Below, one piece after another: positions 34,108 through 43,638 of a stretch of 64,000 nt of DNA. The stretch is taken from assembly GCF_019145495.1 (NCBI RefSeq), contig NZ_JAHSTU010000006.1:124001-188000 (forward strand), written 5' to 3'. The position numbers were made by a program, and so were the translations under genes. Position 1 is the stretch's first letter. Every line of letters begins with the position of its first letter. This stretch comes from Pseudomonas azerbaijanoccidentalis (GTDB taxonomy: Bacteria > Pseudomonadota > Gammaproteobacteria > Pseudomonadales > Pseudomonadaceae). The notes below the pieces were generated by a model. The model was not told where the DNA came from, did no database searches, and worked only from the letters and a program-made list of their open reading frames with translations.

Positions 34108-34998
34108 TTATTCCAAAGGCATCACCGTGACGCGGACTTCCGGGTCGTGATTCCCTCCCCCCAGAATTACCCCCCGCAACGGCGACACGTCAGAAAAATC
34201 CCGCCCCCAGGCCAGCGTGATGTGCTCCAGCGCCGGCTGCACATTGTTGGTCGGATCGAAATCAACCCAGCCCAGCACCGGACAAAACACTGACACCCAG
34301 GCATGGGAGGCATCGGCGCCGATCAGTCGTGGCTGACCGGGTGGCGGCTGGGTCAGCAGGTAACCACTGATGTACCGAGCAGCCAGGCCCCGGGAGCGCA
34401 CGCAAGCGAGCATCAAATGGGCGAAGTCCTGACAGACCCCACGCCGACGTTCCAGCACTTCCACCAGTGGTGTCGCCACTTGGGTCGCTTCGGCATCGAA
34501 AGTGAATTCGCTGAAGATTTTCTCCATCAACGCCTGAACGCCAAGCAGCAGCGGTCGTCCCGCCGGGAAGCAGCTCTCGGAAAAATCGACGAAGTTGCGT
34601 TTCAGGTGCACGTAAGGTGATTCGAAGCGGTAACGGCAGGCTTCGAGCAATTCGGGTGACAGCGGCTGGCTGCTGTAGGTCAGCGCGCTGCGCGTGTCTT
34701 CCCATGCCGGTGAAAGATTGAAATCCAGCGCAGGCCGGGACAGGACCTCGATGGTGAGGCTGGCATTGACCAGCAGTTCATCATGGGGACGCTCAAACGC
34801 CAGCCGGGTCAGCGGATTGCCGAACACATCCAGCTCATCACGACGCGAAGTGGGGTCCGGACTGATCTGCAACTGCTGGGCCGTGCAGCGCTGCCACTCG
34901 CAAGGCCTTGGCCACAAATGCGCCAACTGCTGAGCGAGGGACACCGGACTGTCGTAGTGATAATGGGTGTCGTGGAAAATCTGGTATTGGGCGCTCAT
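34108..34998 (-). CDS. transglutaminase-like cysteine peptidase-fold protein
   Basis: A 296-residue protein. The bacterial transglutaminase N-terminal beta-domain (about 1-85: YQIFHDTHYHYDSPVSLAQQLAHLWPRP) is followed by the catalytic core with Cys in RRGVCQDFAHLMLACVRS, His in ADASHAWVSVF and Asp in WVDFDPTNN. The enzyme class cleaves or forms amide bonds. Its start overlaps the stop of the ATP-grasp/Alpha-E gene (TGATG). Together with the upstream DUF2126 gene they form one operon predicted to carry out peptide tagging or modification. Confidence 0.88.
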   Translation of the reverse strand: MSAQYQIFHDTHYHYDSPVSLAQQLAHLWPRPCEWQRCTAQQLQISPDPTSRRDELDVFGNPLTRLAFERPHDELLVNASLTIEVLSRPALDFNLSPAWEDTRSALTYSSQPLSPELLEACRYRFESPYVHLKRNFVDFSESCFPAGRPLLLGVQALMEKIFSEFTFDAEATQVATPLVEVLERRRGVCQDFAHLMLACVRSRGLAARYISGYLLTQPPPGQPRLIGADASHAWVSVFCPVLGWVDFDPTNNVQPALEHITLAWGRDFSDVSPLRGVILGGGNHDPEVRVTVMPLE

Positions 34999-37484
34999 CA
35001 CACAGACACCGTGCGCTGGCTGACATCATCGACATGGGCGAAATGACGCAAGGCAAGGCGATCAGAAACCTGCCCACTGGCATCGGCGATCTCTTGCAGC
35101 AAATCGGCCAACCCATCGAGAGCCGCGCGAACGCTGCTTTCGCCAAACAGCGGATTCTCCAGGCAGCCCAGATCAAACCGCGCCAGTCGCTCAACCAACA
35201 ATGGCAGCCCGGCTTCACGCGGGGCACCAAAGTCATCGTTCAGACGCTTGAGGGTGCGGGTCACCAGCTTTAACTGGAACAGCACCGCGTGCGGGTTCTG
35301 TTCGTCGAGCAGTAACAGATCGAGCACCGGGATCAATTGCGCCACCGCCAGATATCGCGAGCGATAGGTGATGCTGCTGTTGCCCAACTCCAGCAGCCAC
35401 TCCAGTCCCGCCTGATCGAAGGCCCCGGCGCCGCGCAAAAATGCCGCGAGGCTGCCGCTGAGAAATTGCAGACGCTCGATACGCCGGCCGATCATCAGGA
35501 AGCGCCAGCCTTCATCCCGGGTCATGTCGTCGAGGGCAAAACCGGAGAGCGCCGCCAGGGACATCACCAGCCGGTTGAGAAAATCCAGCAACTCGCCGAA
35601 ATCCGGCTCATCGGTTTCCAGCTCGATGGCTTCGCGCTGCAACTCCACCAGGGCCTGCCAGTTCTCCCGCGACAGCTTGCCTCGCACCTGTGAGGCCGCC
35701 CACTGCAACCGTTGCAGGTTGGAGCGCAGGCTGAAGGGCCAGTCATCACCAAGTATCGCCGCCAGCAAGCGCTCCGGCAGCTCGCCTTCATCGGGCAACA
35801 ACATCAGCCGTTCGCCAAGCTCGACCGCCGCTTGCAGCGCTTGCGGGTCATCGCCGTCGACATAACGCGCCAGCATGATCCGCAGCAATCGGGCGCTGTC
35901 GTCGCAGCGTTCACAGTACCGGCCGAACCAGAACAGGTTTTCCACCACCCGCGATGGCAGGTACGGATCGCGCCGCACCAGATCGTGCACGCCGATGTTG
36001 CGCTGGGCTTTCCATTGTTCGCCGCTGGGCGGACGATCGCCCAGTACCCAGGTGTCCTTGCTGGCGCCACCGCGCTGCATCGAGACCACTTCCGCGTCAG
36101 CTTCGGCCGCCACGCGGGTCAAACCACCGGGTAGCACCCGATAGCCTTCACGGCTGGCCACGGCGTACACACGCATGCCGATGGCCCGAGGTTGCAATTG
36201 CCCGCCCTCGGCTTGCCAGATGGGCGCCTGGGATAATTGCGCCAGTTCTTGCGCGACATAAGCGTAAGGCCGCGCTTGCATGCGCTCAGCGAGTTCCTGG
36301 CGCTGTTTTTCACTCAAATCTCGGCCAAACACCGGTGCAAAACTTTGTGACGGAAACGCCGGTTTGATCAGTAATTCCGGGAGTTTCTCCAGGGCTTGAG
36401 CCAACACCGGCGCCTCGCCGCACCACCAGGTAGCGATAGACGGCAGGATCAGTTCTTCACCAAACAGGAACTGATTGATCTTCGGCAGGAATCCCAGCAA
36501 CCCCGGCGACTCCAGCACACCGCTGCCGAGCGCGTTGGCCACCAGCACCCGCCCCTGCCGCACGGCCTCCAGCAGCCCTGGCACGCCAAGGGCCGAATCG
36601 GTCCGAAGCTCCAAAGGGTCGCAGAAATCATCGTCGAGCCGGCGCATGACCGCGTGGACCCGGCGCAAACCGCTCAGGGTTTTCAGGTAGACCGTGGCAT
36701 CGCGCACCGTCAGGTCGCCGCCCTCCACCAGTGGATAACCGAGCTGACGCGCCAGGTACAGATGCTCGAAATAGCTTTCGTTGAAACGTCCCGGTGTCAG
36801 CAACACCACCAACGGCGCCTCATCATCACTCGGTGCCTGCCGCGCCAGGGTTTCCTGAAGCGTGCGGAAGAAACCGGCCAGGTGTTGCACTTTCAGGTCG
36901 CGGTACAACTCGGGAAAAGCGCGGGACACGATGGTGCGATTTTCCAGGGCATAGCCGGCACCCGACGGTGCTTGAGTGCGGTCCGCCGTCACCCACCAAC
37001 GCCCATCGGGGGTACGCGCCAGATCCACGGCATATAGATGCAGGAAAGCGCCGTCAGGCGGATTGATGCCCTGACAGGGCCAAAGGAAGTTGTTGTGGCC
37101 GAACACCAGTTCGGCCGGCAGCAGCCCTTCAGCGATAAGCCGTTGCGGGCCATAAAGGTCAGCCAGCACTGCATTGAGCAATCGTGCGCGCTGAGCGATG
37201 CCGGCAGACAGCTGCGCCCACTCGTCAGCGGCGATGACGTGGGGCAGCAGGTCCAGTTCCCACGGCCGGTCGGCACCCTTCGGGTCGGCGTAGACGTTAT
37301 AGGTAACACCGTTTTCCTGAATCTGCCGGGTCAGCAGGGCCTGACGCTGCGCCAGTTGCGCCGGCGTGCTGCGCTGCAATTGGTCGAACAATCGACGCCA
37401 ATGCGTACGCACGGCGCCGCTGTCGTCGAGCAGTTCGTGATAAGTGCCCGCCGTGAGCGGGTAGCGGTCTAGCAGGTCAGGCAT
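34998..37484 (-). CDS. circularly permuted ATP-grasp + Alpha-E domain fusion protein
   Basis: An 828-residue fusion. The N-terminal ~480 residues are the circularly permuted ATP-grasp type 2 domain (ENGVTYNVYADPKGADRPWE; VFGHNNFLWPCQG; RFNESYFEHLYLARQLGYPLVEGGDLTV; RAIGMRVYAVA). The rest, from about LPSRVVENLFWFGRYCERCD onward, is the helical Alpha-E domain. These halves are often separate genes elsewhere. ATP-grasp enzymes of this type are predicted peptide/amide ligases. The ATG at 37484 was chosen; a TTG at 37505 is in frame. It overlaps the downstream transglutaminase gene. Confidence 0.88.
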   Translation of the reverse strand: MPDLLDRYPLTAGTYHELLDDSGAVRTHWRRLFDQLQRSTPAQLAQRQALLTRQIQENGVTYNVYADPKGADRPWELDLLPHVIAADEWAQLSAGIAQRARLLNAVLADLYGPQRLIAEGLLPAELVFGHNNFLWPCQGINPPDGAFLHLYAVDLARTPDGRWWVTADRTQAPSGAGYALENRTIVSRAFPELYRDLKVQHLAGFFRTLQETLARQAPSDDEAPLVVLLTPGRFNESYFEHLYLARQLGYPLVEGGDLTVRDATVYLKTLSGLRRVHAVMRRLDDDFCDPLELRTDSALGVPGLLEAVRQGRVLVANALGSGVLESPGLLGFLPKINQFLFGEELILPSIATWWCGEAPVLAQALEKLPELLIKPAFPSQSFAPVFGRDLSEKQRQELAERMQARPYAYVAQELAQLSQAPIWQAEGGQLQPRAIGMRVYAVASREGYRVLPGGLTRVAAEADAEVVSMQRGGASKDTWVLGDRPPSGEQWKAQRNIGVHDLVRRDPYLPSRVVENLFWFGRYCERCDDSARLLRIMLARYVDGDDPQALQAAVELGERLMLLPDEGELPERLLAAILGDDWPFSLRSNLQRLQWAASQVRGKLSRENWQALVELQREAIELETDEPDFGELLDFLNRLVMSLAALSGFALDDMTRDEGWRFLMIGRRIERLQFLSGSLAAFLRGAGAFDQAGLEWLLELGNSSITYRSRYLAVAQLIPVLDLLLLDEQNPHAVLFQLKLVTRTLKRLNDDFGAPREAGLPLLVERLARFDLGCLENPLFGESSVRAALDGLADLLQEIADASGQVSDRLALRHFAHVDDVSQRTVSV

Positions 37485-37572
37485 GGAAAGCTCGGCAGAC
37501 AGCAATGAACGGTCAGACTAACGCAGGCTCATGACGCCCGGATATACGAAAAATCCGAGCGTCGCGTACGGT

Positions 37573-40500
37573 TTAGAAACGTCGTAAATCGAGAGTCATC
37601 GGCAGTTCGTCGTTAATTTCCACAATCGGGATAGGAAGTTTCCCAGGCGTGTGTCCGATCCTGAAGAAACGCGCCATGCGCCGACTCTCCGCTTCATTGG
37701 CATTCACCGGCAACGTCTCGTAGTTGCGCCCGCCCGGGTGCGCGACGTGGTACTGGCAGCCTCCCAGCGAACGCCCCATCCAGGTGTCGAGCAGGTCGAA
37801 CACCAGCGGCGCGTGGACCGGGATGGTCGGCTGCAGGCAGTTAGCCGGTTGCCAGGCGCGAAATCTCACGCCAGCGACGAACTCTCCTACACGCCCGGTC
37901 GGCTGCAAGGGCACCGGGATGCCGTTACAGGTCAGCAAATAGCGCTGCGGCGGCAAACCGCTGAGCTTGACCTGCAAACGCTCCAGCGACGAATCGACGT
38001 AGCGCACCGTGCCACCCGCCGCCCCCTCTTCGCCCAGTACATGCCAGGGTTCCAGCGCCTGACGCAGCTCCAGTGCGATGCCGCTGACGGCGTAATCGCC
38101 GACCTTGGGAAAACGAAATTCCATGTGGGCGGCGAACCACTCGGCCCGCAGCGGATAACCGGCAGCGTTGAGATCGACGATGACGTCGGCAAAATCCTGT
38201 TCGATAAAGTGCGGCAACAGGAACCGGTCATGCAGCTCCGTGCCCCAGCGCGCCAGTTTTGCCGGCGCATAAGGCTCGCGCCAGAACCTTGCAACCAGTG
38301 CCCGCAACAGCAACTGCTGAGCCAGGCTCATGCGTGCATGCGGCGGCATTTCGAAGGCGCGCAATTCCAGCAATCCAAGCCGTCCTGTTGCACCGTCGGG
38401 CGAGTACAGCTTGTCGATGCAGAACTCGGCGCGGTGAGTGTTGCCGGTGACATCGATCAGCAGGTTGCGCAACAACCGGTCGACCAGCCAAGGCGGACAT
38501 TCCTCCCCTGGCTCTGGCATTTGCGCAAAGGCAATTTCCAACTCATACAAAGCGTCATTTCGAGCTTCATCAACACGCGGCGCCTGGGACGTCGGGCCAA
38601 TGAACAGGCCGGAAAACAGGTAGGACAGCGAGGGATGGTTATGCCAGTAACTGATCAGGCTGCGCAGCAAATCCGGACGCCGCAGAAACGGTGAGTCAGC
38701 CGGGGTCGCTCCACCAAGTACGAAATGATTACCGCCGCCCGTTCCGGTGTGCCGGCCATCAATCAGGAATTTCTCGGTGGTCAGTCGGGTCTGGCGCGCT
38801 TCTTCGTAAAGAAATTCGGTGCGCTCGACCAATTCGTCCCAGGTCGCGGACGGCTGGACGTTGACCTCGATCACGCCTGGATCGGGGGTGACCCGAAAGT
38901 TGCTCAACCGTGGATCGCTCGGCGGTTCATAACCTTCCAGCAGCACCGGGCAACGCAGTTCTTCAGCGGTGGCTTCGATGGCGGCCACCAGCTCCAGATA
39001 ATCTTCAACCCGTTCCAGTGGCGGCATGAACAGATACAACCGGCCTTCGCGAGCCTCGGCGCAAAAGGCGGTGCGGGTCAGCCAGTCGGCGGACTCGTCA
39101 ATTTTCGGCGCGCGATCCTCAATCAGCGCCGCTGCGCCCTGAGTCTGCGCTTGTGCAGTGTCGGGCAGCGGTGGAAATTCCTGATTCGGGTCCTGCGGAT
39201 GAATGAACGGATACTCCGCCGCTTTGACCCAAGGTTGCGAGCCCAGAGGCAAGCGGTAGCCCAAGGGGGAATCCCCCGGCACCAAGCGGCAATGCTCGTC
39301 ACGCAGATACCAGCGACCGCTTTGCCACTGATCGCCCTTGGCGGTGCGTGCCAGTGGCAGGACCTGGCCAATGACCTTATCCAGCCCCTGGCTGAATACC
39401 TTGCGCAGACGTGCACGCTCCAGCGGCTCTTCAAGACGCGAGTCTTCGGCGCTGACGTTCTGCGGCAACGTGCCCTCGCGCCAGAGGTAATAGAAGTTGT
39501 CTTCGTAGGCAGCAAACACGAAACGTGTGGGAATCTTCAGGCGCTCGGCGACGCTCGCCAGAAATCGCCCGGCCAGTTCACCCGTCGCACCATAGTTTTC
39601 CTGCTCATCGGCAATCAGCGCGCTGTTGTTCCAGATCGGCACGCCATCACGCCGCCAATAGCAATTGAGCGACCAGCGCGGCAGTTGTTCGCCGGGGTAC
39701 CACTTGCCCTGCCCGAAATGCACCAGGCCCTGCGGCGCGTAGCGTTTTCGCATGCGCTGAAACAGCTCCGCCGACAGTCGACGCTTGTCCGGCCCCAGCG
39801 CTGCGGTATTCCACTCGGCGCCGTCCGGGTCGTCGATGGACACGAAGGTCGGCTCACCGCCCATGGTCAGGCGTACATCGCCCTCCAGCAGGTCAGCATC
39901 GATTTGCCGACCCAACGCTTGAATCGCCAGCCATTGATCGTCGGTGTAAGGCTGGGTGACCCGTGGCGCCTCCCAGATCCGCTCAACCGACATTTCGTGG
40001 CTGAACTCGCACTCGCAGGGTTCCACCAACCCCGTGATCGGTGCCGCAGAGGACGGATCGGGACTACAGGCCAACGGAATATGCCCTTCACCGGCAAACA
40101 GCCCGGAGGTGGCATCCAGGCCGATCCAGCCAGCACCGGGCAAATACACCTCGCACCAGGCGTGCAGGTCGGTGAAGTCGACGTCGGTGCCCGAAGGGCC
40201 GTCGAGGCTTTTCACGTCGGCGGTCAGCTGGATCAGGTAGCCGGAGACGAACCGCGCAGCCAGCCCGAGGTTGCGCAGCAACTGCACCAGCAGCCATGCA
40301 GAGTCGCGGCAGGAACCGGAGGATTGCTCCAGCGTGTACTCAGGCGTTTGCACGCCCGGTTCCATGCGGATCAGGTAGTCGATGTCTTCACTGAGCCGCT
40401 GGTTGAGCGCGACGAGGAAATCCACACTGGGCAGAGGCGTGCGATCGATGCTCTCCACATACGCCTTGAATTTCGGCGTCAGCGGCAAGGTTTCCAGGTA

Positions 40501-40848
40501 CGGCGCCAGCTCCTTGCGCTCATCGGCGGCGTAGGTGAAGGGGATTTTTTCCGCGTATGGCTCAAGGAAGAAGTCGAAAGGGTTGAAGACCGCCATTTCG
40601 GCCAGCAGATCGACCTCGATCCGCAGCTCATCGGTCTTTTCCGGAAACACCAACCGCGCCAGGTAATTCCCCTGCGGGTCTTGCTGCCAGTTGATGAAAT
40701 GCTGCTCGGGCGAGACTTTCAGCGCATAAGACAGAATCCGCGTGCGGCTGTGGGCGGCCGGGCGCAGACGAACGATCTGCGGACCGAGTTCGACAGCGCG
40801 GTCGTAGCGGTAATGCGTGACGTGGTGCAATGCGACATGAATCGACAC
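37573..40848 (-). CDS. large transglutaminase-DUF2126 protein
   Basis: A 1091-residue protein. The transglutaminase N-terminal domain (MSIHVALHHVTHYRYDRAVE) precedes a catalytic core with Cys in SSGSCRDSAWLLVQLLRN, His in DFTDLHAWCEVYL and Asp in WIGLDATSG (residues ~175-260). A long DUF2126 region follows (from ~380: WLAIQALGRQIDADLL, MGGEPTFVSIDDPDG; GGGNHFVLGGATPADSPFLRRPDLLRSL). DUF2126 has been suggested to be an amidoligase-type domain. The GTG start at 40848 follows a perfect AGGAGG; the open frame further upstream is REP-derived. It is first in a three-gene operon, 88 bp before the ATP-grasp gene. Confidence 0.88.
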   Translation of the reverse strand: MSIHVALHHVTHYRYDRAVELGPQIVRLRPAAHSRTRILSYALKVSPEQHFINWQQDPQGNYLARLVFPEKTDELRIEVDLLAEMAVFNPFDFFLEPYAEKIPFTYAADERKELAPYLETLPLTPKFKAYVESIDRTPLPSVDFLVALNQRLSEDIDYLIRMEPGVQTPEYTLEQSSGSCRDSAWLLVQLLRNLGLAARFVSGYLIQLTADVKSLDGPSGTDVDFTDLHAWCEVYLPGAGWIGLDATSGLFAGEGHIPLACSPDPSSAAPITGLVEPCECEFSHEMSVERIWEAPRVTQPYTDDQWLAIQALGRQIDADLLEGDVRLTMGGEPTFVSIDDPDGAEWNTAALGPDKRRLSAELFQRMRKRYAPQGLVHFGQGKWYPGEQLPRWSLNCYWRRDGVPIWNNSALIADEQENYGATGELAGRFLASVAERLKIPTRFVFAAYEDNFYYLWREGTLPQNVSAEDSRLEEPLERARLRKVFSQGLDKVIGQVLPLARTAKGDQWQSGRWYLRDEHCRLVPGDSPLGYRLPLGSQPWVKAAEYPFIHPQDPNQEFPPLPDTAQAQTQGAAALIEDRAPKIDESADWLTRTAFCAEAREGRLYLFMPPLERVEDYLELVAAIEATAEELRCPVLLEGYEPPSDPRLSNFRVTPDPGVIEVNVQPSATWDELVERTEFLYEEARQTRLTTEKFLIDGRHTGTGGGNHFVLGGATPADSPFLRRPDLLRSLISYWHNHPSLSYLFSGLFIGPTSQAPRVDEARNDALYELEIAFAQMPEPGEECPPWLVDRLLRNLLIDVTGNTHRAEFCIDKLYSPDGATGRLGLLELRAFEMPPHARMSLAQQLLLRALVARFWREPYAPAKLARWGTELHDRFLLPHFIEQDFADVIVDLNAAGYPLRAEWFAAHMEFRFPKVGDYAVSGIALELRQALEPWHVLGEEGAAGGTVRYVDSSLERLQVKLSGLPPQRYLLTCNGIPVPLQPTGRVGEFVAGVRFRAWQPANCLQPTIPVHAPLVFDLLDTWMGRSLGGCQYHVAHPGGRNYETLPVNANEAESRRMARFFRIGHTPGKLPIPIVEINDELPMTLDLRRF

Positions 40849-41008
40849 GGCGTGCCTCCTGCGAGCCCTAAGCGTATTGGAAAGCGCGCAAGACTTATGC
40901 CATCCAGCAGCGCTGGCGCTTTCTCCGGTTACCTGAGGCAGTACAGCACCAAAAACGGGCGATGCGGGAAATTGGTTTGTATCGATTGCACGTAAATGTG
41001 GCGAAGAC

Positions 41009-41087
41009 AAAGGATCGCAGCCTTCGGCAGCTCCTACAGTGGAATGGCGTGCACCTGTAGGGGCTGCCGAAGGCTGCGATCTTTTGA
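41009..41087. repeat. REP pair, family A
   Basis: AAAGGATCGCAGCCTTCGGC-AGCTCCTACA and the inverted CTGTAGGGGCTGCCGAAGGC-TGCGATC. It lies in the 300-bp gap upstream of the DUF2126 gene and creates a spurious N-terminal extension of that frame. Confidence 0.85.
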
Positions 41088-41102
41088 TTTGGCGTGGAAT
41101 GC

Positions 41103-41131
41103 AAAACGCCAACCCGAAGGTTGGCGTTTTG
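41103..41131 (-). terminator. terminator after the YgiQ gene
   Basis: The stem AAAACGCCAACC / GGTTGGCGTTTT has loop CGAA, with T/A runs on both sides. It lies 18 bp after the ygiQ stop and is possibly bidirectional. Confidence 0.88.
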
Positions 41132-41148
41132 TTCAGCTCAAGCGCGGT

Positions 41149-43452
41149 TTAGCGCGGCACGACCGGCTTACGGGTCGGCTTCGGCCCCTTGCCTTTGGCC
41201 GCGTCCTTGCGCTCCTTGGCCGCCTGCTGGTTGCGGGCGAACGCCGCAGCCTTAGCCTGTTCACGCTTGTCCCACGGGTTGCCGCCATCGCTCGCGCGGG
41301 GTGGCAGACCGGTGTGCTGGGTCAGGATCTTGGTGGTCTTTTCCCCTGCAACCTTGTGGCTGCCGGCCGGTGTCGAGTTCTTGCGGCGGGCACTCTGATA
41401 GCTGTCGGTGGACGGCTGGTGCAGCGGGATCAACTGGTTCTTGCCCGGCCCGATCAGGTCGGCGCGGCCCATGCGGGTCAGCGCTTCACGCAGCATCGGC
41501 CAGCCTTTCGGGTCGTGATAACGCAAGAACGCCTTGTGCAGACGGCGCTGCTCTTCGCTCTTGACGATGGTGACCGCGTCAGACTTGTAGGTGACCTTGC
41601 GCAGCGGGTTCTTGCCCGAGTGGTACATCGCGGTGGCGGTGGCCATCGGCGACGGGTAGAACGCCTGCACCTGATCGGCACGGAAACCGTTGCCCTTGAG
41701 CCACAACGCCAGGTTCATCATGTCTTCATCGGTGGTGCCTGGGTGGGCGGCGATGAAGTACGGAATCAGGTACTGCTCCTTGCCCGCTTCCTTCGAATAC
41801 TTCTCGAACATGCGCTTGAACTTGTCATAGCTGCCGATGCCCGGTTTCATCATCTGGTTGAGCGGACCTTCCTCGGTGTGTTCCGGGGCGATCTTCAGGT
41901 AGCCACCCACGTGGTGGGTCACCAGCTCTTTAACGTACTCCGGCGACTCGACCGCGAGGTCGTAGCGCAAGCCGGAAGCGATCAGGATCTTCTTCACGCC
42001 CGGCAACTCACGGGCGCTGCGGTACAACTGGATCAGCGCCGAGTGGTCGGTGTTCAGGTTCGGGCAGATGCCGGGGAACACGCACGAGGGCTTGCGGCAC
42101 GCGGATTCGATTTCCGGGCTCTTGCAGGCGATGCGGTACATGTTCGCGGTCGGGCCGCCGAGGTCGGAGATCACGCCGGTAAAGCCCGGGACCTTGTCAC
42201 GAATCTCTTCGATTTCGCGAATGATCGACTCGTGGGAACGGTTCTGGATGATCCGGCCTTCGTGCTCGGTAATCGAGCAGAACGTGCAGCCACCGAAGCA
42301 GCCACGCATGATGTTCACCGAGAAACGGATCATGTCGTAGGCCGGGATCTTCTCCTTGCCGTACGCCGGGTGCGGAATACGCGCGTAAGGCATGCCGAAC
42401 ACGTAGTCCATTTCTTCGGTGGTCATAGGAATCGGCGGCGGGTTGAACCAGACGTCGACTTCGCCATGCTTCTGTACCAGCGCACGGGCGTTGCCCGGGT
42501 TGGTTTCCAGGTGCAGCACGCGGTTGGCGTGGGCGTAGAGAACAGCGTCGCCACGGACTTTTTCCACCGAGGGCAGACGAATCACGGTTTTGTCGCGGGT
42601 CATCTTCGGGCTGGCCAGGATCTGCACGACCTTGGCTTCCTGCGGATCTTCAACCGGACCTTTTTCCTGCTCGATGGCGCAGGCCTGGGTGTCCTGGGTG
42701 TTGACGTACGGGTTGATGATCTTGTCGATCTTGCCCGGACGGTCGATGCGCGTGGAATCGACTTCGTACCAGTCTTTGGGCGTATCGCGACGAATGAACG
42801 CGGTGCCGCGCACATCGGTGATGTCTTCGATCTTGTGGCCGTAGGATAGACGCTGGGCGACTTCGACAATCGCACGCTCGGCGTTGCCGTAGAGCAGGAT
42901 GTCGGCGCAGGCGTCGATCAGGATCGAGTTGCGGACCCGGTCCTGCCAGTAATCGTAATGAGCGATGCGGCGCAGGGAGGCTTCGATGCCGCCGAGCACG
43001 ATTGGCACGTTTTTGTAGGCTTCCTTGCAGCGCTGGCTGTAGACCAGGCTCGCACGATCCGGACGCTTGCCGGCCAGGCCACCCGGGGTGTAGGCGTCGT
43101 CGGAACGGATTTTTTTGTCCGCTGTATAGCGGTTGATCATCGAGTCCATGTTGCCGGCCGCGACACCGAAGAACAGGTTCGGCTCGCCGAGCTTCATGAA
43201 GTCGTCTTTGGACTGCCAGTTCGGCTGGGCAATGATCCCGACGCGGAAACCCTGGGACTCCAGCAGCCGGCCGATGATCGCCATGCCGAACGACGGGTGA
43301 TCGACGTACGCATCACCGGTGACGATGATGATGTCGCAGGAATCCCAGCCAAGCTGATCCATCTCCTCCCTGCTCATGGGCAGGAATGGCGCTGGCCCGA
43401 AACATTCGGCCCAGTACTTCGGATAGTCAAATAACGGCTTGGCTGCTTGCAT
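41149..43452 (-). CDS. ygiQ: YgiQ-family radical SAM protein
   Basis: A 767-residue protein with the YgiQ N-terminal region (residues ~1-340), the radical SAM cluster motif CFGGCTFCSITEHEGR near residue 384 (CxxxCxxC), and a C-terminal domain ending in a basic low-complexity tail (KERKDAAKGKGPKPTRKP). Family members are widespread and conserved, but the reaction is not established. The N-terminal segment begins FDYPKYWAECFGPAPFLPMS. It is transcribed alone. Confidence 0.9.
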   Translation of the reverse strand: MQAAKPLFDYPKYWAECFGPAPFLPMSREEMDQLGWDSCDIIIVTGDAYVDHPSFGMAIIGRLLESQGFRVGIIAQPNWQSKDDFMKLGEPNLFFGVAAGNMDSMINRYTADKKIRSDDAYTPGGLAGKRPDRASLVYSQRCKEAYKNVPIVLGGIEASLRRIAHYDYWQDRVRNSILIDACADILLYGNAERAIVEVAQRLSYGHKIEDITDVRGTAFIRRDTPKDWYEVDSTRIDRPGKIDKIINPYVNTQDTQACAIEQEKGPVEDPQEAKVVQILASPKMTRDKTVIRLPSVEKVRGDAVLYAHANRVLHLETNPGNARALVQKHGEVDVWFNPPPIPMTTEEMDYVFGMPYARIPHPAYGKEKIPAYDMIRFSVNIMRGCFGGCTFCSITEHEGRIIQNRSHESIIREIEEIRDKVPGFTGVISDLGGPTANMYRIACKSPEIESACRKPSCVFPGICPNLNTDHSALIQLYRSARELPGVKKILIASGLRYDLAVESPEYVKELVTHHVGGYLKIAPEHTEEGPLNQMMKPGIGSYDKFKRMFEKYSKEAGKEQYLIPYFIAAHPGTTDEDMMNLALWLKGNGFRADQVQAFYPSPMATATAMYHSGKNPLRKVTYKSDAVTIVKSEEQRRLHKAFLRYHDPKGWPMLREALTRMGRADLIGPGKNQLIPLHQPSTDSYQSARRKNSTPAGSHKVAGEKTTKILTQHTGLPPRASDGGNPWDKREQAKAAAFARNQQAAKERKDAAKGKGPKPTRKPVVPR

Positions 43453-43551
43453 GTCGATAACCGGTGTTGGCTTTCATTGAATTTCGCGGGCGCGGAATAT
43501 AGCACATTTTTTGACCAATTCCGACGGCTATGGTCGGAAATTGCGGTAACC

Positions 43552-43620
43552 CTATCGCTGGCAAGCCAGCTCCCACAGGACCAATGCGATCCCTGTGGGA
43601 GTTGGCTTGCCAGCGATAGG
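43552..43620. repeat. REP pair, family B (GGCAAGCC variant)
   Basis: CTATCGCTGGCAAGCCAGCT-CCCACA with the inverted GTGGGAGTTGGCTTGCCAGC-GATAG, between dnaB and ygiQ. Confidence 0.85.
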
Positions 43621-43638
43621 GCCCATCAGGACGCTAAA

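Noticed and set aside
40849..41112. N-terminal 88-residue extension of the DUF2126 protein
   Set aside because: It is encoded partly by a REP pair; a GTG with perfect AGGAGG spacing at 40848 gives the family N-terminus.
38725..42849. Long plus-strand frames of about 756 and 617 codons antisense to the DUF2126 and ygiQ genes
   Set aside because: High G+C antisense shadows: the minus-strand frames carry full protein families with ribosome-binding sites, and the plus-strand translations are low-complexity with no recognisable domain.
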